11,524 bases of DNA from Desulfitobacterium sp. (GTDB lineage Bacteria; Bacillota; Desulfitobacteriia; Desulfitobacteriales; Desulfitobacteriaceae), in contig JAAZLD010000353.1 of assembly GCA_012799495.1 (NCBI GenBank), forward strand, positions 1 through 11,524, read 5' to 3'. This document shows, one piece after another, positions 6,800 to 11,524 of this stretch. The position numbers were made by a program, and so were the translations under genes. The notes under the pieces were generated by a model, which ran no database searches, had not been told where the DNA came from, and saw only the letters and a list, made by a program, of their open reading frames with translations. How positions within the stretch are numbered: position 1 is the stretch's first letter; each line of letters begins with the position of its first letter.

Positions 6800-6828
6800 G
6801 AAGGATTTTTGAGAAATTTAGCGAATTT
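6800..6828 (+). promoter_or_regulatory. SigH-type promoter upstream of ispH-S1
   Basis: GAAGGATTT at 6800-6808 fits RNAGGAWWW at all positions and, after 11 bases, AGCGAATTT at 6820-6828 fits RNNGAATWW at all positions. The site is in the 94-base gap after plsC. The predicted start near 6835 gives a leader of about 24 bases that holds the AAGGAGGGG ribosome binding site at 6845-6853. No terminator separates plsC from ispH, so read-through from the cmk promoter is also likely. Confidence 0.65.
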
Positions 6829-6858
6829 TATGCGTAATGCAGTTAAGGAGGGGCAAGC

Positions 6859-8964
6859 TTGAAAATTATCCGGGCGGAAAAAGCCGGATTTTGCTTTGGT
6901 GTAAAGCGAGCCTTAGATATGGCAGAGCGAACGGCACAATCTTCAAGGACAGCTTCCTTAGGTCCTCTCATTCACAATAAGCAAGTGGTGGAACGGATGG
7001 AGGAACAGGGAGTTCGTGTGGTTACAAATGTAAAAGAAGCACAACAAGGAGATACTTTAATTATCCGTTCTCATGGAGTACCACCGGAGGTTTATGAAGA
7101 AGCTAAAGGCTGTCAGGTTCAAGTAGTAGATGCAACTTGTCCATTTGTCCAGAAAGCCCAGCGTTTAGCAGCCGAATCATCTCAGACAAGCCAAGTTATT
7201 GTTGTAGGTGATCGGAATCATCCTGAAGTTCAGGGAATTTTAGGATGGGCAGGAGGAAATGCCATAGCTATCGAAACTTTAGAGGAAGCTAAAGAACTTC
7301 CTTTTTATGAAAAGCTCTCTGTATTGGCTCAAACTACCCAACCGGCAGCTAACTTTCAATCAATTGTTAAGGAATTAAAAAATCACAGTAATGAATTGAA
7401 GGTTCATAATACCATTTGTAATGCCACATCAGAACGACAAACTGTTGCCAGGGAATTAGCTGGTAAGGTAGATGTGATGATCGTTGTAGGTGGAAAAAAT
7501 AGCGCTAATACCCGGAAACTTGCAGGTATTTGCTCTGAACAAACTACAACTTATTTGATAGAAACTGCAGATGAATTGGATCATAACTGGTTTAAAGGGG
7601 TAAAAACAGTCGGCTTAACTGCCGGAGCCTCTACACCAGATTGGATTATTGAGGAGGTTTATAGGAAGATGTCGAACATGGAAAACAATGAAGTTAACGA
7701 AATGATGAATATGGAGGATTGGGCAGATAATCTACAAAACCTGCACCGGGGAGCCTTGGTAACAGGTACTGTTGTTAAGATAGCTCAGGATGAAGTATTT
7801 GTGGACTTAGGCTGGAAATCTGAAGGGGTTATTTCCCTTAGAGAACTAAGTGTAGATGCTGAAGCAAACCCAGAAGATCTTGTAGCAGTAGGGGATAAGA
7901 TCAGTGCCGTTGTCTTGCGAGTGGAGAATGAAGAAGGTAATCCTGTACTTTCTAAACGTCGTGCTGATGAAATAGCAGCTGCGGATCGCCTTAAGGAACT
8001 AGCGGAATCTGGCGAGGAAATTGAAGGAAAAGTTGTCAATGTAGTTAAAGGCGGCTTAATCGTGGATGTGGGTATGCGTGGTTTTGTACCGGCTTCCCAA
8101 ATTCAACTTCATTATGTGGAGGACTTGAACCAATTTAAAGGTGAAACCCTCCGTTTGCGGGTTATTGAATTTGATCCTTCCAAACGCCGGGTAGTTCTTT
8201 CCCAAAAAGTGATTCTTTTAGAAGAACAAGAAGAAAAAAGAAAACATCTCTTTGAAACTCTCCAAGAGGGAGATGTAGTAGATGGTGTAGTTAAGAGATT
8301 AGCTCAATTTGGTGCTTTTGTGGATATAGGTGGTGTAGATGGACTCCTCCACGTTTCTGACATTGCTTATTCCCGGGTAAAACATCCATCCGAATACGTT
8401 AATCCAGGGGATGAAATCAAAGTCCAAGTTCTCAATGTAGATCAGGAGAGAGAAAGGATTTCTTTAGGGCTGAAGCAACTTAAGCCTAGTCCTTGGGAAA
8501 GTGTTGGAGAGAAATATCCTGTTGGCGCTATAGTATCAGGTGAAGTAGCCCGGATTGCACCCTTTGGGGCCTTTGTTCAACTGGAAGATGGTGTTGATGC
8601 TTTGATACATATTTCCCAGTTAGCTAATCGAAGAGTTAACAAAGTGGAAGATGTAGTTCAAGTAGGGGATGTTGTTCAAGCAAAGGTAATAGAATGCTTA
8701 CCAGAAGATAAGCGTATAAGTTTAAGTATTAGAGAAGCCTTATCAGAAATCCAGGCAAAAGAAGATGCCGAGTTATTGGCAAACCAGCCAGAGACACCTC
8801 AAGTAACAATAGGAGATGTTGTAGATACAGAAACTGTTGAAACAGAAGCTGTAGAGTCAGAGGCTGTAGAATCAGAAACTGTTGAGTCTGAAGTTGTTGA
8901 ATCTGAAAATATAAAATCCGAGACTGAAGACTCAAAAAGTGATGAGGAAGGAACAGAAGCCTAA
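6859..8964 (+). CDS. ispH: fusion of 4-hydroxy-3-methylbut-2-enyl diphosphate reductase (IspH) and ribosomal protein S1
   Basis: This 701-residue bifunctional protein joins two unrelated activities. Residues 1 to about 275 are IspH (LytB), the last MEP-pathway enzyme, which reduces HMBPP to IPP and DMAPP with a [4Fe-4S] cluster. Its cluster Cys are C12 (GFCFGV), C94 (DATCPF) and C187 (TICNATSERQ). Active-site H39, H72, H121 and E123 (HPE) are present. Four S1 RNA-binding domains follow at about 298-368, 385-450, 471-541 and 556-627. The third closely resembles domain 3 of E. coli S1 (VKHPSE, ISLGLKQL). The tail from about 640 is acidic, with seven pentapeptide-like repeats. The TTG start is supported by AAGGAGGGG 5 bases upstream. 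Such fusions are known in Clostridia, where the protein is annotated as bifunctional. A strong internal SD at 7651-7659 could also give a separate S1 from ATG 7669 (431 aa). Confidence 0.95.
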   Translation: MKIIRAEKAGFCFGVKRALDMAERTAQSSRTASLGPLIHNKQVVERMEEQGVRVVTNVKEAQQGDTLIIRSHGVPPEVYEEAKGCQVQVVDATCPFVQKAQRLAAESSQTSQVIVVGDRNHPEVQGILGWAGGNAIAIETLEEAKELPFYEKLSVLAQTTQPAANFQSIVKELKNHSNELKVHNTICNATSERQTVARELAGKVDVMIVVGGKNSANTRKLAGICSEQTTTYLIETADELDHNWFKGVKTVGLTAGASTPDWIIEEVYRKMSNMENNEVNEMMNMEDWADNLQNLHRGALVTGTVVKIAQDEVFVDLGWKSEGVISLRELSVDAEANPEDLVAVGDKISAVVLRVENEEGNPVLSKRRADEIAAADRLKELAESGEEIEGKVVNVVKGGLIVDVGMRGFVPASQIQLHYVEDLNQFKGETLRLRVIEFDPSKRRVVLSQKVILLEEQEEKRKHLFETLQEGDVVDGVVKRLAQFGAFVDIGGVDGLLHVSDIAYSRVKHPSEYVNPGDEIKVQVLNVDQERERISLGLKQLKPSPWESVGEKYPVGAIVSGEVARIAPFGAFVQLEDGVDALIHISQLANRRVNKVEDVVQVGDVVQAKVIECLPEDKRISLSIREALSEIQAKEDAELLANQPETPQVTIGDVVDTETVETEAVESEAVESETVESEVVESENIKSETEDSKSDEEGTEA
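7651..7671 (+). promoter_or_regulatory. candidate internal ribosome binding site and start for free S1
   Basis: GAGGAGGTTTA at 7651-7661 is identical over 11 bases to the sequence that serves as the lldP ribosome binding site. An in-frame ATG lies at 7669 (residue M271), 11 bases after AGGAGG, and another at 7678. The position is exactly the junction between the IspH and S1 parts. The bases also encode EEVYRK at the natural C-terminus of IspH, so coding constraint may explain it in part. Confidence 0.35.
8818..8922 (+). repeat. 15-base tandem repeat coding for acidic pentapeptides in the S1 tail
   Basis: Seven consecutive 15-base units encode variants of the pentapeptide xVESE (residues 654-688). 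The first is VVDTE, the middle ones AVESE or TVESE, and the last diverges to NIKSE. Codons alternate between synonyms (GTA/GTT, GAA/GAG, TCA/TCT), so the copies are aged, not freshly duplicated. Copy number could differ between strains. The tail is likely disordered and strongly acidic. Confidence 0.85.
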
Positions 8965-8971
8965 ATAATTT

Positions 8972-9020
8972 TGGACAGGGATGACTTCTTGCAACTTTGC
9001 AGGAAGTCATTTGCTGTCCA
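8972..9020 (+). promoter_or_regulatory. long two-tier hairpin between ispH-S1 and ftsW
   Basis: The outer stem TGGACAG (8972-8978) pairs with CTGTCCA (9014-9020). The inner 13-bp stem (8981-8993 with 8998-9010) has one G-T pair and a four-base loop. There is no T-run after it, so it is not a standard terminator. It may be a 3' processing or stability structure, an attenuator, or a dyad bound by a protein. Its right arm contains the -35 of the SigH-type promoter at 8999-9028. Confidence 0.6.
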
Positions 9021-9028
9021 TAGAATAT
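8999..9028 (+). promoter_or_regulatory. SigH-type promoter for the ftsW/spoVE-like gene
   Basis: GCAGGAAGT at 8999-9007 matches RNAGGAWWW except for one W position. After 12 bases, ATAGAATAT at 9020-9028 matches RNNGAATWW fully. The start point near 9035 would give a leader of about 25 bases containing the GAGGG site before the GTG at 9060. A SigH promoter fits a SEDS gene used at the sporulation septum or cortex. Confidence 0.6.
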
Positions 9029-9059
9029 ACTTGGGACAGAGTAAAGTGAGGGATTACCA

Positions 9060-10238
9060 GTGCCCAAAAAACAAAGCAAAAAAACCTTTCTGAATTTTCC
9101 TAAGCCAAAACATGAGGTTGATTTTTATTTATTATTTTCTGTCTTGGCAATATTGGCTTTTGGTATGATTATGGTTCTAACAGCTGGATCGGTACGAGGT
9201 TATAGTGCAACCCAAAACTCTTTTCATTATGCTATCCAACAAGGGAAATGGGTGATTTTAGGGGGTATAGGAGCCTTTATCATGACGAGGATCCCCTATC
9301 ATTTCTTAAAAAAATTTGCCGGTATCGGGATTGTTATAACCTATATATTATTGTTTTTGGTTTTAAGTTCCGATATGGCTATAGAGTCACAAGGGGTAGC
9401 TCGTTGGTTAAATATAGGTCCTATAGGCATTCAACCTTCAGAAATCGCTAAATTGACTTTGGTGCTTTTTTTAGCCAATTATTGTGCCCAATATTTTGTA
9501 AAGAGTATCAAAGATGTAATTTTACCCGTAATAGTTGTACTTCCTATTTTGGCTTTAGTTTATAAGCAGCCCGACCTGGGGACTACTATGGTTCTTCTCT
9601 TAACCACAGCTGCAATTTTGTGGCAAACGGGAGTAGCCACAGGTTGGTTCTTACTAGCTATCCCTGTCTTAGGAGTTCCTTTGGCTTATTTGGTTTATAA
9701 TACTCCCTATCAATGGAACCGCATTCTTGCTTGGTTGGATCCATGGCAATACTATTCAGGATTAGGTTACCAAATTGTTAATGCGGAGATTGCCTTTGGT
9801 TCAGGTGGAATATTTGGCGTAGGGTTAGGCCGTAGTATGCAAAAATTCGGTTATTTGCCGGAAACATATACAGATATGATCTTTGCTTTAGTAGGAGAGG
9901 AATTAGGGTTAATTGGAACCTTGCTTTTAATATGTTTATTTGTCTTTTGTTATGGACGAGGTTTTTATATTGCCAGGCAATGTTCTGATTTTTTTGGCAG
10001 ATTCCTAGCTTTTGGTCTGACCTTTAGCTTGGCAATCCAAACGGCTATAAATCTGTCTGTAGTAACGGGAGTCCTTCCTGTTACTGGAATTACCCTCCCT
10101 TTAATTTCTTACGGGGGAAGTTCCTTGATAATTACCCTAATGGAAATTGGTATATTGTTGAATATTTCTAGGTATTGTAAGATTTCTTCGCCAAAACTCC
10201 CCTTCTTTTCTACCCGTCAGATTGAAGGAGAGACTTAA
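9060..10238 (+). CDS. ftsW: SEDS-family peptidoglycan glycosyltransferase, FtsW/SpoVE type
   Basis: This 392-residue SEDS protein polymerises lipid II into glycan strands in the cytoplasmic membrane together with a class B penicillin-binding protein. About ten hydrophobic segments are visible. Family motifs include the GVARWLNIGPIGIQPSEIAK stretch near residues 113-132, YKQPDLGT, LPETYTD at 266-272 (D272 is the conserved acidic residue of the large extracellular loop), GEELG just after it, and PVTGITLPLISYGGSS at 340-355. The LPExxTDxIFAxxGEE form is nearer FtsW/SpoVE than RodA. The GTG at 9060 follows GAGGG with 7-base spacing. It follows the fusion gene by 95 bases that hold a hairpin and a SigH-type promoter. 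Whether it is the division FtsW or the sporulation SpoVE cannot be decided without knowing the other SEDS genes in the genome; the SigH-type site argues for a sporulation role. Its substrate lipid II depends on undecaprenyl made from the IspH product. Confidence 0.93.
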   Translation: MPKKQSKKTFLNFPKPKHEVDFYLLFSVLAILAFGMIMVLTAGSVRGYSATQNSFHYAIQQGKWVILGGIGAFIMTRIPYHFLKKFAGIGIVITYILLFLVLSSDMAIESQGVARWLNIGPIGIQPSEIAKLTLVLFLANYCAQYFVKSIKDVILPVIVVLPILALVYKQPDLGTTMVLLLTTAAILWQTGVATGWFLLAIPVLGVPLAYLVYNTPYQWNRILAWLDPWQYYSGLGYQIVNAEIAFGSGGIFGVGLGRSMQKFGYLPETYTDMIFALVGEELGLIGTLLLICLFVFCYGRGFYIARQCSDFFGRFLAFGLTFSLAIQTAINLSVVTGVLPVTGITLPLISYGGSSLIITLMEIGILLNISRYCKISSPKLPFFSTRQIEGET

Positions 10239-10279
10239 GGGGAATAATAGGGAAAGTCAAGCAAGAGGAGGCGATAGGC

Positions 10280-10864
10280 TTGATTTTTCCTATTGGAGAA
10301 TGGTTATTGTTCAGTATAGGGATACTTGCTTGGTTAGATGAAGCTATTCCTAAGAGTTTGCGGATCTTGCCCCTCTCTTGGTTAGGGGGCTGGATATTTG
10401 AATATTTTTTTTCCTTTTCCTCCACTTGGAACTGGTTTTTTCCTAGGATCTTTGTTTTGTTGATTATAGGAGAAATAGCCTGGAGGAATCTGTCTGAGAG
10501 AAGGATTATACCCATGTTTTTAGCAGGGGGAATTCTTGTAATTCAAGATCTTTTTTTGCTGAATGAACCTGGTATATTTCCCTATGATCAGTGGTTTTTC
10601 GCTTTTTTATTTGTCCTCATTGCTTATTTAAGTTCAACTAATTTATGGGGAATGGTTCTAGGTATTACCGGTGGGTTATTGTGGAGTAGTTTTGCGACCA
10701 TGTTTTTATTTAATGGGGTAGTTAATTATTATGAATTTCCTAATAACTTTTTGTGGCATTACTCTTTTGCCGTTGTCGGTGGATTATCCCTTTTGAAATT
10801 CATTTTAGGTACATTACGGGAATCCATAGCAGATGAGGAAAAGTTGCTAAGAGAGGATGACTGA
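10280..10864 (+). CDS. polytopic membrane protein of unknown function (194 aa)
   Basis: I do not recognise a named family. The protein is highly hydrophobic, with about six or seven predicted membrane spans covering nearly the whole chain and only short loops. It is rich in Trp and Phe. The C-terminal 20 residues are polar and acidic (SIADEEKLLREDD). There are no obvious catalytic motifs. The TTG start is well supported by AAGAGGAGG 8 bases upstream; the next in-frame Met is far inside. It lies between the SEDS gene and the PDZ/radical-SAM gene, and its stop is within a few bases of the next start, so it is in the same operon. In B. subtilis the membrane protein YphA (about 200 aa) holds a similar place between the S1-like gene and der. 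Position and size agree, but homology is not shown. Confidence 0.8.
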   Translation: MIFPIGEWLLFSIGILAWLDEAIPKSLRILPLSWLGGWIFEYFFSFSSTWNWFFPRIFVLLIIGEIAWRNLSERRIIPMFLAGGILVIQDLFLLNEPGIFPYDQWFFAFLFVLIAYLSSTNLWGMVLGITGGLLWSSFATMFLFNGVVNYYEFPNNFLWHYSFAVVGGLSLLKFILGTLRESIADEEKLLREDD

Positions 10865-10865
10865 T

Positions 10866-11524
10866 TTGAAAGGTTTAGTGGTTGCAGGTGTAGAACCAGG
10901 TTCTATAGGTGAAGAAGTAGAAATTCTGCCTGGGGATCGGATTTTGGCTGTAGATGGGCAAGAAGTACAGGATATTATTGATTTTCAGTTTTTGACAGCT
11001 GATGAAGAATTTACTCTTCTTGTGAAAAAAGAGGATGGTGAAGTCTGGGAGATAGAGATTGAGCGCTCTTTTGATGAGGAATTAGGTTTGGAAATTCAGG
11101 CTGTAAGTTCCCATGGGTTAAAACTATGTAAAAACAATTGTGTGTTTTGCTTTGTTTCCCAAATGCCTAAGGGAATGCGCAAAAGCCTTTATGATAAAGA
11201 TGATGATTATCGCTTATCTTTGACACAGGGGAGTTTTATTACCTTATCAAACTTAAATGAGGAAGAATTTGCGAGAATTATTAAGTTACATCTTAGTCCT
11301 CTCTACATATCTGTTCATGCTTGGGATAGGGATGCACGGATACGTTTAATGAAAAATCCTCAAGCAGGAGATCTACAAGACCAGCTTAGAGAACTGGCTA
11401 AGGCTGGAATTACAATCCATTCCCAAATTGTTTTGGTACCAGGTTATAATGATCAGGAGATTTTAGAGGAAACAGTTCGTGAGTTAGGGAAGCTCTATCC
11501 GGCTGTTCAATCTATAGCAGTAGT
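10866..11524 (+). CDS. PDZ-radical SAM-DUF512 protein, 5' part (cut by window end)
   Basis: The frame is open to the end of the window (about 219 residues seen). It begins with a PDZ-like domain (residues 1 to about 70, with VEPGSI and LPGDRILAVDG). The radical-SAM CX3CX2C cluster motif follows, C88, C92 and C95 in CKNNCVFC. Further on are SVHAWDRDARIRLMKNPQAG and QIVLVPGYND, typical of the DUF512 radical-SAM family, whose members also carry an Fe-S-type C-terminal DUF512 domain expected beyond the window. The reaction is unknown. I prefer TTG 10866 because AGAGAGG lies 9 bases before it; the in-frame ATG at 10857 directly abuts that site and would overlap the previous gene by 8 bases. In many Clostridia this gene is followed by der (engA). 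Confidence 0.9.
   Translation, partial: MKGLVVAGVEPGSIGEEVEILPGDRILAVDGQEVQDIIDFQFLTADEEFTLLVKKEDGEVWEIEIERSFDEELGLEIQAVSSHGLKLCKNNCVFCFVSQMPKGMRKSLYDKDDDYRLSLTQGSFITLSNLNEEEFARIIKLHLSPLYISVHAWDRDARIRLMKNPQAGDLQDQLRELAKAGITIHSQIVLVPGYNDQEILEETVRELGKLYPAVQSIAV

Noticed and set aside
8818..8922. CRISPR-like or minisatellite array
   Set aside because: The units are coding, in frame, without spacers, and degenerate at synonymous positions.
8972..9020. Rho-independent terminator after ispH-S1
   Set aside because: The hairpin is strong but has no T-tract, so it is reported as a hairpin of unknown role instead.
8729..9079. 116-codon minus-strand frame over the S1 tail
   Set aside because: Its Leu/Gln-rich translation is the complement of the acidic repeat tract; no start signal supports it.

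Overview
The window is chromosomal DNA from a low-GC, endospore-forming Gram-positive anaerobe. The best guess is the Desulfosporosinus/Desulfitobacterium/Dehalobacter part of the Peptococcales. The grounds are strong AGGAGG ribosome binding sites, frequent TTG and GTG starts, an IspH-ribosomal protein S1 fusion of the kind found in Clostridia, the gene order cmk-plsC-ispH/S1-SEDS-membrane protein-PDZ/radical SAM, and promoter-like sites that fit sporulation sigma factor H. The genus is an inference and cannot be fixed from sequence reading alone.

Region 1 (1-4226) holds two independent transporter genes. A NhaD/CitMHS-like ion or carboxylate transporter (252-1646) ends at a strong terminator. 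A very AT-rich 560-base gap follows, then an L-lactate permease (2294-4096) with its own terminator. The gap carries a near-perfect SigH-type promoter match, a second copy with one core mismatch, and a TGGT-CAT-ACCA dyad typical of FadR-subfamily GntR regulators such as LldR. No lactate dehydrogenase or regulator gene is next to the permease.

Region 2 (4225-4605) holds a small minus-strand gene of unknown function (90 aa). A housekeeping-type promoter for the rightward genes overlaps its ribosome binding site.

Region 3 (4606-11524) is a rightward cluster of core envelope and translation genes: a CPBP-family membrane protease, cytidylate kinase (own extended -10 promoter), PlsC acyltransferase, the IspH-S1 fusion, a SEDS peptidoglycan polymerase (FtsW/SpoVE type), a multi-spanning membrane protein of unknown function, and the start of a PDZ/radical-SAM DUF512 protein cut by the window end. 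The cluster joins nucleotide, phospholipid and isoprenoid precursor supply to lipid II polymerisation. SigH-type promoter matches lie directly before ispH-S1 and before the SEDS gene, which suggests an extra input at the onset of sporulation.

No mobile element, tRNA, rRNA or CRISPR was seen. The most interesting signals are regulatory: repeated SigH-like sites, including one before a lactate permease; a strong internal ribosome binding site at the IspH/S1 junction that could release free S1; and a long hairpin overlapping the -35 of the SEDS promoter. I found no clearly new multi-gene system.
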